Part shown: in pieces, positions 51,336-59,687 of the stretch
Position numbering within the stretch: the first letter of the stretch is position 1
Layout of the letters: each line of letters opens with the position of its first letter
Source: Candidatus Nanoarchaeia archaeon
GTDB lineage: Archaea; Nanobdellota; Nanobdellia; Woesearchaeales; JANQNE01
NCBI GenBank assembly: GCA_028279725.1
Contig: JANQNE010000010.1
Location: 1 to 64,000, forward strand
Reading direction: 5' to 3'
Length of the DNA stretch: 64,000 bases
The notes under the pieces: model-generated
Database searches by the model: none
Told to the model about the DNA's origin: nothing
The model's input: only the letters and a program-made list of their open reading frames with translations
Translations under genes and position numbers: made by a program

Positions 51336-52495
51336 GAAGACATAAGAGAGGTCAGGCAGAAGCCCAATTCAACTGGATATTCGTCCTGATAGTGGGGGGA
51401 GTGATAATGCTGTTTTTTACAGCGATAGTATTGAAGCAAAGGTCAACTTCTGAGCAAAAGCTTTCTGCAACAGTCATATCTGATTTAGAAGCTATATTCA
51501 CTGGAGCATCTATAAGTAAAGGGACAGTTCATGCGCTTGATGTTCCAAGAGTAGACCTTGATTTTGACTGCAGTAGATTTTATCTTGGCCAGGTGAACAA
51601 GCCTATAGGCAAACAAGTATTGTTCGCTCCTTCAAAGGTCCAGGGAACAAATATATTAACATGGACTTTAGAATGGAACACTCCTTACAAAGTAAATAAT
51701 TTCCTGTATATAACTTCAGAGGAGGTTAGGTATATATTCATATATGATAATCCTGATTCAGATATTCTGACTCTGATCAATGAATCTATCCCAGAGGAAA
51801 TGAACGCAGAGTTCTATGAATTTGATAATGACATGGAAGCGATAACTAGTGCTATAACTGATCAGAACAACTACAAAGTAAGGTTGATTTTTATAGGAGA
51901 ATTTGGTGAACGTCCAAGAAATATAGAACTAAGATTTGAGGATGCAAAATACTTCCCTGATCAGTTATCAGATATGCCTGGAGATGACTTAACAGCACTT
52001 TTCATAAAACCTCATTCAAGCATAGATTCAATAAATAATTTGTACTTCTATGATTCTGATGGAACTACATTCAAAAAAATAAATGACACCTATTCATTAG
52101 ACCACATCTCTTCAAACAGCATAGGAGAAGCCCCTCCATCTCTTTTTGGAGCAATATTTACAGACGATGCACACGAATACAACTGCATCATGAAAAAAGC
52201 CTTCGAACGTCTGGATTGGGTTTCTGAAATTTATTTAGATAAAGCAGAAAAACTAAAATCGCACTACGATGTGGATTATCCAAAATTAATATGCGAAAAA
52301 AACGTAGCAAATGCTTATATTGCATCACCTGGTGAATCAGGTCCTGTCGGGATTGAAGCTATAAAAGATGGGGCTGATACATGTTCACAAAACTTCCCAG
52401 AAATAGATTGTGTATCACAGATAGCTGGAGCAGCAGAAGCACTAGAAACTCTAAATTCAAGATTGTTGCTTTTTTCATGCGCTTTAATCTACTAA
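51323..52495 (+). CDS. Class III-like signal protein, 390 aa
   Basis: It starts with a basic stretch (RRHKRGQAEAQF) and a hydrophobic helix at about 17-40, a class III-like arrangement with RG-Q at the cut site. The large outer domain has alternating strands and helices and several Cys near the C-terminus. The family is not recognised. It overlaps the gene before by 13 bases, and the next starts after TAA-a. Confidence 0.65.
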   Translation: MGYLRRHKRGQAEAQFNWIFVLIVGGVIMLFFTAIVLKQRSTSEQKLSATVISDLEAIFTGASISKGTVHALDVPRVDLDFDCSRFYLGQVNKPIGKQVLFAPSKVQGTNILTWTLEWNTPYKVNNFLYITSEEVRYIFIYDNPDSDILTLINESIPEEMNAEFYEFDNDMEAITSAITDQNNYKVRLIFIGEFGERPRNIELRFEDAKYFPDQLSDMPGDDLTALFIKPHSSIDSINNLYFYDSDGTTFKKINDTYSLDHISSNSIGEAPPSLFGAIFTDDAHEYNCIMKKAFERLDWVSEIYLDKAEKLKSHYDVDYPKLICEKNVANAYIASPGESGPVGIEAIKDGADTCSQNFPEIDCVSQIAGAAEALETLNSRLLLFSCALIY

Positions 52496-52496
52496 A

Positions 52497-52988
52497 ATGA
52501 AAAAAAAATCTCAGATACAGATGGGAGAAAACATCGCGATAATTTTCATCTTCATACTTCTAGTTGTAGGCGCATTAGTCTTTTATTCAAGAGTACAAAG
52601 AGCAGATTTTGAGGTTAAACATGAAGAAGACCAAGATAAGGAATTTGTACAGATATCTCAGAAGATGTCTTTTCTTCCAGAAATAAGATGTTCTCAGGAG
52701 AATGTTCCTATAGAAAACTGCATAGATCTTACAAAATTAGACAAATTCACAGATATGGTTGCAACTTCACAAGGTTATCTTTATTATGAAAATGATCTGA
52801 AGACAAGCACGATAACATTAGAGCAGATATTCCCCGATACAGGAGATAAATGGCTTTTATACAATAACACAGGAGATAAATCAAGTTCTGTCCCAGCATA
52901 CATCCCGATATCTATCTTTAATCCTAAAGAAGGATCATTAGGTGAGTATTATCTGGGAGTCTTGATAGTTGGAGTGTGGAGAGATTGA
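52497..52988 (+). CDS. Class III signal protein, 163 aa
   Basis: It begins KKKSQIQMGENIAIIFIFILLVVGALVFYSRV, that is KKS-Q followed by a membrane helix. The outer part (~130 residues) has two cysteines spaced closely (CSQENVPIENC). It follows the previous stop after one base, and its 3' end overlaps the next gene by 13 bases. The function is unknown; a pilin-like or minor subunit role is inferred from the signal and the cluster. Confidence 0.65.
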   Translation: MKKKSQIQMGENIAIIFIFILLVVGALVFYSRVQRADFEVKHEEDQDKEFVQISQKMSFLPEIRCSQENVPIENCIDLTKLDKFTDMVATSQGYLYYENDLKTSTITLEQIFPDTGDKWLLYNNTGDKSSSVPAYIPISIFNPKEGSLGEYYLGVLIVGVWRD

Positions 52989-53512
52989 TCAGAAGAAAAT
53001 CACAGATGGAGATAATGGGCCTTGCTATAGTGGTGATCCTCATGGCTGTAGCAATGTTGTTTGTTGTTGGTAAGATGATAAACAGGCCTCAATCAGATAC
53101 AAGGGAATCATATCTTGATCAGGAGATGGCAGCAAATATGCTAAATTCCTTGCTAAAAACTTCAACAGATGATGATTGCAGAGGTGCTGATTTTACAGAA
53201 TTATTCCAAGACTGTGCTGTTAATTATCCAATAGGCACGATAAGATGCGAACCAGACAGCATCCCTTCATGCCAATACCTCAGAGACAGGATCAACAACA
53301 CAATATTGAAGAACACTACAATGAGATGGCAAATACCTCATAGGATAGTGGCTTGGATAGAAGATAAAGAAGATGAACCTATTCTTGAACTCACATATCT
53401 GGATTGTTCTCCTGATCAGATCTATATATCTTATGATCATTTAGAAGCAAAACTATCTCCTATACCTACATCCATAGGAACATTGAACATAGAATTTGAT
53501 ATATGTTCTTAA
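52976..53512 (+). CDS. Class III signal protein, 178 aa
   Basis: It starts with GTG (or a TTG three codons later) and reads RRKSQMEIMGLAIVVILMAVAMLFVVG, a class III-like signal and helix. Several Cys lie in the outer domain (CRGADF…C, CEPDSIPSC, LDCS, DICS), suggesting disulfides. It overlaps the preceding gene by 13 bases and is followed by a new promoter at 53526. The family is unknown. Confidence 0.6.
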   Translation: MERLIRRKSQMEIMGLAIVVILMAVAMLFVVGKMINRPQSDTRESYLDQEMAANMLNSLLKTSTDDDCRGADFTELFQDCAVNYPIGTIRCEPDSIPSCQYLRDRINNTILKNTTMRWQIPHRIVAWIEDKEDEPILELTYLDCSPDQIYISYDHLEAKLSPIPTSIGTLNIEFDICS

Positions 53513-53525
53513 AACCACCAAAAGC

Positions 53526-53577
53526 TTTATATATTACTATTGCCTTTTTTTCACTATAGATAACTCAATAAGAGGTG
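53526..53577 (+). promoter_or_regulatory. Promoter and ribosome-binding site for the pilin-like triplet
   Basis: TTTATATA at 53526-53533, then a T-rich leader, and AGAGGTG (53571-53577) seven bases before the ATG at 53584. This gene therefore has a leader of about 25 bases, unlike the leaderless genes in the window. Confidence 0.55.
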
Positions 53578-53583
53578 AATTAA

Positions 53584-53859
53584 ATGGATAGAAAAGCTCA
53601 GGGTCTTTCTTTGAATGTTATTATCGTAGCTGCTATTGGCTTATTAGTTTTAGTCATACTATCAGTCATCTTTATAGGTAAGATGGGCGGAACAAGCAGA
53701 GATATTGACAGATGTGAGACAAAAGGCGGATCTTGTGTAGTAAGCACAGGAGATTCAGCTGCAGACTGTCCTACAGGAATTGCTCCTGGAAGTTGGAAGT
53801 GCTTGACCAATGATGGTGAAGTAGACGAAGCACAGGTCTGCTGCAGGCCAAACATATAA
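53584..53859 (+). CDS. Pilin-like class III signal protein 1 (91 aa)
   Basis: A 91-residue protein with RKAQGLSLNVIIVAAIGLLVLVIL at the N-terminus (class III signal plus helix), then an ~55-residue Cys-rich domain (C-x6-C, DCPTG, C…CC). The N-terminal layout and the terminal CC pattern recur in the next two genes, so the three are tandem paralogues. The short helix plus compact domain is pilin-like. Two inverted repeats follow the gene. Confidence 0.65.
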   Translation: MDRKAQGLSLNVIIVAAIGLLVLVILSVIFIGKMGGTSRDIDRCETKGGSCVVSTGDSAADCPTGIAPGSWKCLTNDGEVDEAQVCCRPNI

Positions 53860-53872
53860 TTTTTTTATTTTG

Positions 53873-53922
53873 TCAAGAACTTATAGTTCTTGATTATATT
53901 CAGAAATTTCTATAATTTCTGA
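53873..53922 (+). repeat. Two tandem hairpin-forming inverted repeats
   Basis: Repeat 1: TCAAGAACT (53873-53881), loop of three, AGTTCTTGA (53885-53893). Repeat 2: TCAGAAAT (53900-53907), loop of seven, ATTTCTGA (53915-53922). They lie between two pilin-like genes, directly after a T-rich run and just ahead of the next ATG. They may mark mRNA processing, partial termination or stability control; the role is unproven. Confidence 0.5.
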
Positions 53923-53931
53923 CATTTTAAA

Positions 53932-54240
53932 ATGCATAAAAAATCTCAAGGTCTTTCGATGAACATGATTGTTGTAGCAGCGATCGTGATCATAGTTTTG
54001 ATTGTTGTCATTGCAATATTCAGTGGCAAGATGACATTTTTCCAGAAAGGAGTCAGAAGCTGTACTTCACAAGGAGGAAAATGCAGTTGTTGGTCAGGAA
54101 CTTCAGATAACCCGCAATGGGGAACCACTTGTGGAAATAATGATGAAGACTGCCCAGAAGGATGGGCTCCGGTTGAAGGAACAGACTGTACAACAGACGA
54201 TAACAAAAATAATGATATTTGCTGTGTAAAGGTGTTATAA
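53932..54240 (+). CDS. Pilin-like class III signal protein 2 (102 aa)
   Basis: It begins HKKSQGLSMNMIVVAAIVIIVLIVVIAIFSGKM, closely matching its upstream neighbour, then a Cys-rich domain with ~8 cysteines ending ICCVKVL. It is separated from the previous gene by the tandem hairpins and from the next by one base. It is a likely surface or pilus subunit. No ribosome-binding site is obvious. Confidence 0.62.
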   Translation: MHKKSQGLSMNMIVVAAIVIIVLIVVIAIFSGKMTFFQKGVRSCTSQGGKCSCWSGTSDNPQWGTTCGNNDEDCPEGWAPVEGTDCTTDDNKNNDICCVKVL

Positions 54241-54241
54241 C

Positions 54242-54529
54242 ATGGAATCAAAAAAAGCTCAGGGAATTTCTATGAATATAATAATAATAGCAGCTATCGC
54301 AATCATAGTGTTGGTGGTTATAGTTGCAATATTTGGTGGAAAAGCAAGGCAATTCGGAAAAGGAACAGAAGGCGTTTCCGAAGGATTTGATACTAAAAAA
54401 ATATGCAAGATACCAGGTGTTTATGGTAGAGAATGCAAAACTCCTCAATTGTGTGAGGACGAAGGCGGTTCAGTTGTTCCAGGATCTGAATTTGAGGACT
54501 GTCCACAATCATACTGCTGCCAGAAGTAA
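54242..54529 (+). CDS. Pilin-like class III signal protein 3 (95 aa)
   Basis: It begins ESKKAQGISMNIIIIAAIAIIVLVVIVAIFGGK, the third copy of the same N-terminal pattern, followed by a Cys domain with terminal CCQK. It starts one base after the stop of the previous gene. Differences between the three copies lie mainly in the outer domain, as expected for diversified subunits. Confidence 0.62.
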   Translation: MESKKAQGISMNIIIIAAIAIIVLVVIVAIFGGKARQFGKGTEGVSEGFDTKKICKIPGVYGRECKTPQLCEDEGGSVVPGSEFEDCPQSYCCQK

Positions 54530-54540
54530 TCACCGATAAC

Positions 54541-54548
54541 TTTATATA
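54541..54548 (+). promoter_or_regulatory. TATA box for the 47-residue class III peptide
   Basis: TTTATATA ends 21 bases before the ATG at 54570, close to the spacing of other leaderless genes here. Confidence 0.5.
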
Positions 54549-54569
54549 TACTCTTTCTATTTTTTCATT

Positions 54570-54713
54570 ATGTTCCCGTTAATAAAAAGAGGTAAAAAAG
54601 CTCAATTAGTGTCTGAAAAGCTCATCAGAATTCTTATAGCAGTAGTATTAGGGATAATACTTCTGGCAGTGATCATATTCAAAACAGCTCAAAAATTCCA
54701 GCCTGGTACTTAA
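54570..54713 (+). CDS. Very short class III signal peptide protein (47 aa)
   Basis: A complete 47-codon frame: a basic N-terminus with KRGKKAQLVSEK, one long hydrophobic helix (ILIAVVLGIILLAVIIF), and an 8-10 residue tail. Its reading frame continues without break to TAA, and the next gene's ATG follows one base later. The KKAQ signal and its place in the cluster argue that it is real. It is almost only a membrane helix, so it may be a structural minor pilin or an assembly factor (inference). Confidence 0.6.
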   Translation: MFPLIKRGKKAQLVSEKLIRILIAVVLGIILLAVIIFKTAQKFQPGT

Positions 54714-54714
54714 A

Positions 54715-55833
54715 ATGAAATACAAAAAATCAGATTTAACACTTGCCCAAGGCATAGCTATTCTCATGGCCCTTATAGCTTTCTTGATGATAATGTTATT
54801 GATTAACCAAACTGCTGATCAGGCAGAAGGGAGGACAGCCGAAGCTATCTGTAGAGGTAGTGTTGCTGCAAGGATACAGACAACAGCAGCAGACCCAACA
54901 GGGATAACAGATACAAGTATGAGATTATTTCCTTTATTATGCAAAACTTTGGATATCACAACACCTCAAAAACCAATTCCAGAAAACCAAGAAGTAAATA
55001 TGGTGTTAAAAGACATAGCAGATCATGCTGCAAAAACATGGTGGATGTTTGGTGAAGGTGCTGCAGACAGCGTATTTGGCGTCCAAGCTCCTTTTGGAAA
55101 AGATGATTGTATGATCACTTATATTACTAAAGTTGAAGGCATAGGAGACAAGGTGATAGAAGCTACAAAAATAAAAGAATTTCTCGCATCAACACCTTAT
55201 TTTGTAGAAGACGGTTCAGATGGCTGTATGAATTATGGGGGATATTGTGTAGAAAAAGACACTTCCTGTAAAGCTGGTTGGAAATCAAAAGAAGAAAATT
55301 CAATTTGTGAGGAAGAATATGCTAATGAGGATCAAAAAAAATCAAAATGCTGCTTCCATAGGTATGGCTGTTTTAATAAAGGAGGAGAATGTATTCCTGG
55401 GGGCTGCAAATCAGATAAAGATGATAATGAAGTTGAAAGCGTTACATTTGGAGAAATAAAGATTGAACATGTAGAAGAAGGTGAAATACCTAATAATGGG
55501 GAGAGTTATAGATCAACCGAGCTTATAGAAGTTAAAACTCAAGGTTGGGAGTGTCCAGGAGATCAGTCTTGTTGTGTGGATACAGAAAAGAGAATCACCT
55601 ATAATGATTATATTCAAAAATACAATTATGATGGGACAGTAATAGTGGATGATACAATAGAAATAGCTGACAAAGACCTGATTGCTATTGCATATGTTAG
55701 TCAGAAAGTAACACCATTCTGGCCAGAAAGTTGGTTTAAGGAAGGAGCAGAATACACAAACAGGATAATCATATCAGACTTAAAGAAGATTTCTGCTAGT
55801 TGCGCAATTCAAGAAGATATAGGGGGAAAATGA
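54715..55833 (+). CDS. Class III signal, Cys-rich surface protein (372 aa)
   Basis: It begins KYKKSDLTLAQGIAILMALIAFLMIMLLI, with KKS-D at the presumed cut site. The outer domain has ~18 cysteines in the middle (for example CMNYGGYC, CCFHRYGCFNKGGEC) and a strand-rich C-terminus with few Cys. It follows the 47-residue gene after one base. The family is not recognised; a large minor subunit or adhesin-like role is inferred from the signal and cluster. Confidence 0.65.
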   Translation: MKYKKSDLTLAQGIAILMALIAFLMIMLLINQTADQAEGRTAEAICRGSVAARIQTTAADPTGITDTSMRLFPLLCKTLDITTPQKPIPENQEVNMVLKDIADHAAKTWWMFGEGAADSVFGVQAPFGKDDCMITYITKVEGIGDKVIEATKIKEFLASTPYFVEDGSDGCMNYGGYCVEKDTSCKAGWKSKEENSICEEEYANEDQKKSKCCFHRYGCFNKGGECIPGGCKSDKDDNEVESVTFGEIKIEHVEEGEIPNNGESYRSTELIEVKTQGWECPGDQSCCVDTEKRITYNDYIQKYNYDGTVIVDDTIEIADKDLIAIAYVSQKVTPFWPESWFKEGAEYTNRIIISDLKKISASCAIQEDIGGK

Positions 55834-55835
55834 TT

Positions 55836-55976
55836 ATGAACAAGAAAGCCATTGAATTCACTTTTGGTAAGATTGTAGGATTTATACTGCTATTGGCACT
55901 TTTGATATGGGCTATCTTTTATTATGGTGGTCTAAAAGACAAAGCAGCAGGGATCATATCCAATTTTTTAGGTTAA
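55836..55976 (+). CDS. Very short class III signal protein (46 aa)
   Basis: A frame of 46 residues: NKKAIEFTFGKIVGF then a hydrophobic helix (ILLLALLIWAIFYY) and a short tail ISNFLG. An in-frame ATG six bases earlier would overlap the previous stop as ATGA; both are possible. The next gene begins one base after its stop. The signal, helix and spacing pattern are those of the neighbouring proteins, so I treat it as a real short gene. Confidence 0.55.
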   Translation: MNKKAIEFTFGKIVGFILLLALLIWAIFYYGGLKDKAAGIISNFLG

Positions 55977-55977
55977 A

Positions 55978-57288
55978 ATGAACAAAAAAGCATACACATT
56001 AACTGCAACAGTTGTATTCATAGTATTGATAGTCTCCCTTGCAATAATGTTTTTTTTATTATTTGCTCCTGAAGGCCTATTAGAAAAAGCTGCAGATGAA
56101 GGTGACAAATTAGCAGACGAATATCTCCCAACAAAAGATTCAAAAAAATTTGATACCGAAACAGGAAGAGAAGAAGCGATAGCAGATTCGTTTTACCATA
56201 TGTTAAGTGCTTTCAAGGCAGGAGCACAAAATAAGGATCTAAAGGAATGCTTATGGTTCTTTACAAAACCTCCAGAATTGAATGATTATAGGATCAAGAT
56301 AACAGAGAGACCAGAAGGTGGAGCTTTATTTGAACTGATAAATGAAAAAGGCCAGATAGCAGATACAGACATAGTTGAGAATATAGAACTTTGCGCAGTA
56401 GCTGGAAAAAAAGGGAAAGAAGACAGGGCTGAGATATTTTTTGAAAGATATCTGGTGGGGAAAATCCCAAATACCGAAAAAAACAAGTTAGATACATTCA
56501 TAACAGGGAAATCAGTAGAAATCTATGAACCTGGTATAGGAACAGATTCTGAATTTAGATTCATAACAGATACTGGGAAAGAATACAGAGGATGGAATCT
56601 GGATTATGAGGGGGCTGAATACAACGGCAAACAAACAATTCCTTTATTTCATTTAGACAACAAGCATATATGTTTCATACCAACAACTAATCACTATAAT
56701 CATCATGAAGATGGGATTGAAGACAAATTCATAAAAAATATCAGAGACTATGTGCTTGATGATTGTTTAAAAGGAGGATTAACAAGCCCGGAAGATGCAG
56801 AAAAGGAAGAAGTATCTTCTCTTGTAAACTCAATAAGGTATGGTTGCGTATCTCCGATAACAACAGGAGATGAACAATGCACTTGCGAGGCAATTCATGA
56901 GATTTATAATCTTAGAGAAAAAAATGATATCACTTTTAAGATAGATTATGGAAATCTTATCATGGCGCTTTACAACTTCCAGGGAGAAGATATCATTGGC
57001 CCTTATAACTTCGGTCCATTTAGTTATGTGTGTATATATGATGAGGATGAAAAAAAAATAGGCAAGAACGGAGTATCCATAAAACAGGAAGGAAACAAAC
57101 TTATCGCATACTATACTTATGAAAATCAAGCACGTAAGACAGAATTAGGCAATCCTTTAAAGTTCTATGTAGAGAAGACAGATGATCCAAACGAAGATAA
57201 CTTCTTTTGTTTATTGGCAGAAGACGCACCAATTCCAAAAATTAGTGGAAGAGAAGTGAAATCCTGTTATCATGAGGTGGAAACATGA
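55978..57288 (+). CDS. Class III signal surface protein (436 aa)
   Basis: It begins NKKAYTLTATVVFIVLIVSLAIMFFLLF, a class III signal (KKA-Y) plus a helix. The ~400-residue outer part is strand-rich with several cysteines and has no family that I recognise. It starts one base after the preceding short gene and its stop overlaps the next ATG (ATGA). It is one of the larger proteins of the cluster. Confidence 0.65.
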   Translation: MNKKAYTLTATVVFIVLIVSLAIMFFLLFAPEGLLEKAADEGDKLADEYLPTKDSKKFDTETGREEAIADSFYHMLSAFKAGAQNKDLKECLWFFTKPPELNDYRIKITERPEGGALFELINEKGQIADTDIVENIELCAVAGKKGKEDRAEIFFERYLVGKIPNTEKNKLDTFITGKSVEIYEPGIGTDSEFRFITDTGKEYRGWNLDYEGAEYNGKQTIPLFHLDNKHICFIPTTNHYNHHEDGIEDKFIKNIRDYVLDDCLKGGLTSPEDAEKEEVSSLVNSIRYGCVSPITTGDEQCTCEAIHEIYNLREKNDITFKIDYGNLIMALYNFQGEDIIGPYNFGPFSYVCIYDEDEKKIGKNGVSIKQEGNKLIAYYTYENQARKTELGNPLKFYVEKTDDPNEDNFFCLLAEDAPIPKISGREVKSCYHEVET

Positions 57289-57557
57289 AAAAAGCTCAAG
57301 CAGACCCAATGAAATTGATTGTAGTTGCAGTTATACTATTGATTGCAATGGTAGTGATAATAATGATATTCAGAGGGCTTATCGGAAAAGAGGCAAAACA
57401 AGCAGAAGGAACAATAGACAAGATAGGGGCAGATACAGATTGTGATGGAGCTAATGATATAATTGACTATTGTCCGAAGGATCCTGACGTTACCAAAAAA
57501 AGTGATGTAAGTAGCAGATCCGATTGCAAAGATAACCTGCCTGCAAAACCATGCTAA
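57285..57557 (+). CDS. Class III signal protein with a calcium-type motif (90 aa)
   Basis: It begins KKAQADPMKLIVVAVILLIAMVVIIMIF. The rest contains GADTDCDGANDIIDYCPKDPD, which resembles one thrombospondin-3 calcium repeat like those in the 1310-residue protein at 46852. It overlaps the preceding stop by four bases (ATGA). Calcium binding is inferred from the DxDxDG-like spacing. Confidence 0.62.
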   Translation: MKKAQADPMKLIVVAVILLIAMVVIIMIFRGLIGKEAKQAEGTIDKIGADTDCDGANDIIDYCPKDPDVTKKSDVSSRSDCKDNLPAKPC

Positions 57558-57558
57558 A

Positions 57559-58194
57559 ATGAGGAAAAAATCAGAATTACCTGTAGAATTCACAGGAAGG
57601 CTTATCATAGGCATAGTTGCAGCTATCGCAGTATTTGCTCTTGCATCAAGTCTTTTTAGGTTAAGTGCACAGGCAACAGAGTCGTACATAGAGCTCTACA
57701 ATTTGATAGAGGTTATTTCTGAAAAAAAACCACGTGAAGGAAAGGTCTTGGCTTTAAGGATGGATAAAAACACAAAAATATTTGGGTTCTCAAATAAAGG
57801 AGATATAGAACTAACTATAAAATCAAAAAAGATCTCAGAAACACCCAGACCCTCCGAATGCACAGAGGGGAAATCATGTCTCTGTTTATGTAAGACCCTG
57901 GATCTTGACCACACAGGAGGATTCACTAAAATACTGTGCAAAGAAGGGAAACTAACCTGCAAACAATTTGACAATGCCGAATTAGCAGAAGAGATAAGTA
58001 CAGAAAAGTTTGATTCAGAATATTATATGGATGGAGAAATCACCAAGACTGGTAACTACAAAAATGGCTTTGTTTTAGGCAGAGTGGATGTGTTAGTAGC
58101 ATCAGAACCAAGAATCAAAGGTGTTTACGTAGAACAGACAGACAAAGGTAAGGTTGCAGTATGTATTAATCCTCCTTGTTATTCTGAAACCTGA
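57559..58194 (+). CDS. Class III signal protein, 211 aa
   Basis: It begins RKKSELPVEFTGRLIIGIVAAIAVFALAS. KKS-E is followed by a longer polar stretch before the helix than in neighbours, so cleavage is less certain. The Cys group CTEGKSCLCLC lies in the middle. It starts one base after the previous stop. The family is unknown. A 73-base gap with a promoter-like element follows. Confidence 0.6.
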   Translation: MRKKSELPVEFTGRLIIGIVAAIAVFALASSLFRLSAQATESYIELYNLIEVISEKKPREGKVLALRMDKNTKIFGFSNKGDIELTIKSKKISETPRPSECTEGKSCLCLCKTLDLDHTGGFTKILCKEGKLTCKQFDNAELAEEISTEKFDSEYYMDGEITKTGNYKNGFVLGRVDVLVASEPRIKGVYVEQTDKGKVAVCINPPCYSET

Positions 58195-58233
58195 AAATAA
58201 GAATAGGGCTTCTTATCAGCATAATTAGAAAGT

Positions 58234-58241
58234 TTTTTAAA
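58234..58241 (+). promoter_or_regulatory. TATA-like box before the 284-residue class III gene
   Basis: TTTTTAAA lies 26 bases before the ATG at 58268 in the 73-base gap that interrupts the tightly packed class III cluster. It is weaker than the TTTATAAA boxes elsewhere in the window. Confidence 0.35.
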
Positions 58242-58267
58242 CATTCTAGCCCTTTTTTAAGCCTATT

Positions 58268-59122
58268 ATGAATAAAAGAGGGGATATATTACTTTACAAC
58301 GCTTTAGAGCTTGTTGGAGCTGTTTTAGCGACTTTTCTGATAATAAATACAGCTGTTAGTTGGACCTCTGGAGAGGCAATAAACAGATTCTACTATTCAA
58401 AAGATCTAGCATTATTAGTTGATACTTTAATGATTCCAGACGGAACAGTCCACCTTGCATATCAGGACAACCTTTCCCTCTACACTATTGAATTCTCACC
58501 ATTTTCTGTCCTTGTAGCAAAAGATAGGTTAGATCCATTTGCTCCTGAATTTCCTTATGCATCAAATTCAAAATATATTTTAAGCACAGTTCTTCAAAAT
58601 CCAGAAAAAATATTCTTCGCTAAAACCTCTAGATCAATGGTAGTCACAACAGAGGAAAAGAAATATGAAAGAGAGGTATTATATGAGGACATAGAGATAA
58701 AGGATGAAAAATCAGTTGTAATCTCCCCAAGAACAGAAGGTCTGTCTGGATTTGCTGAAGAAAAGATTTATCCTTTATTAAGAGATTTAAGTAAGGAAGC
58801 CCAATTAAGCTTCAGTAAAGAACAGGATTCAACAAAACAAACCCAACTAATTATCGGAGAAACAAAAAGAGAAGAGGCAATAAACATAATCTATAGGAAA
58901 TCATCAAATACTGAATTGATGAAAAAAAGAACAAAACTTACAAACATAATATACAAAAAACTTCTTTCAAAAAACCCCAACACATACATCATGCCTTCTA
59001 ATCTAAAACTTCAGGAATCTAACAATGTAATTGTTTTGATAGAACTAGGACAGAGATGGAAAGAAGACCCTTCAGCAATAATGGACCCCATAGCAAAATC
59101 ACTAGATGATTATTTTAAGTAA
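58268..59122 (+). CDS. Class III signal protein, 284 aa
   Basis: It begins NKRGDILLYNALELVGAVLATFLIINTAVS, with NKRG-D before a helix. The outer part contains strands then Lys/Glu-rich helices and has no recognised domain. It is the first gene after the promoter-like gap. The next start is placed at the TAA-a-ATG junction. Confidence 0.58.
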   Translation: MNKRGDILLYNALELVGAVLATFLIINTAVSWTSGEAINRFYYSKDLALLVDTLMIPDGTVHLAYQDNLSLYTIEFSPFSVLVAKDRLDPFAPEFPYASNSKYILSTVLQNPEKIFFAKTSRSMVVTTEEKKYEREVLYEDIEIKDEKSVVISPRTEGLSGFAEEKIYPLLRDLSKEAQLSFSKEQDSTKQTQLIIGETKREEAINIIYRKSSNTELMKKRTKLTNIIYKKLLSKNPNTYIMPSNLKLQESNNVIVLIELGQRWKEDPSAIMDPIAKSLDDYFK

Positions 59123-59123
59123 A

Positions 59124-59687
59124 ATGAAAGACAAAAAAGCCCAGGCTCCAGAAAAGATGATGTTTTACTTAGGGTTTGGAATTATATACACTATTGCATT
59201 CTTTATCCTCATAATAATGATAAACTCATTCATATCAACATCCTTAGAGGTGCCAGAAGATCTCGAGATAACAGTATACTCTCAAAGATTCATCAACTCT
59301 CCAGACTGCTTTACTTACAAAGATCTGGATATAAGAAGATCATATCCTGGAGTCATAGATCTAGATAAGTTCACTAATGAAACTCTTAGGCAATGTTATG
59401 TTGTCTTTGGAAGAGAAGATTCAGAATCAGAAAAAAAAGAACCTTTAGCAGAATTTGTTACTGCAGAAGCTGATGCAACTTATGTTAATGTCCCAAGAAG
59501 ACAAGCACCTTTGAAGAATCTAGGATTCAGGTTAACTTTAATTCAAACAGGAATCAAACCAAAACACATCCAGACACAGAATTGGGAAGGCAAAATCACT
59601 AAAACAATGGTAAAAGATGTGTTTGTAATGAATAAAGGCATATTGAATATAGGAAAACTTAGGATAGAGGTTCAGGATGTTATTTAA
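59124..59687 (+). CDS. Class III signal protein, 187 aa
   Basis: It begins KDKKAQAPEKMMFYLGFGIIYTIAFFIL, a KKAQ signal with a short polar spacer before the helix. The outer domain has two or three Cys. An in-frame ATG at 59106 lies inside the previous gene. The ATG at 59124 fits the TAA-a-ATG junction seen elsewhere in the cluster, so I use it. It overlaps the next gene by 11 bases. Confidence 0.6.
   Translation: MKDKKAQAPEKMMFYLGFGIIYTIAFFILIIMINSFISTSLEVPEDLEITVYSQRFINSPDCFTYKDLDIRRSYPGVIDLDKFTNETLRQCYVVFGREDSESEKKEPLAEFVTAEADATYVNVPRRQAPLKNLGFRLTLIQTGIKPKHIQTQNWEGKITKTMVKDVFVMNKGILNIGKLRIEVQDVI

Noticed and set aside
58203-58255. Long-range AGGGCT/AGCCCT pairing in the gap before the 284-residue class III gene
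   Set aside because: Only six pairs across a loop of about 40 bases; too weak to call a terminator or riboswitch.
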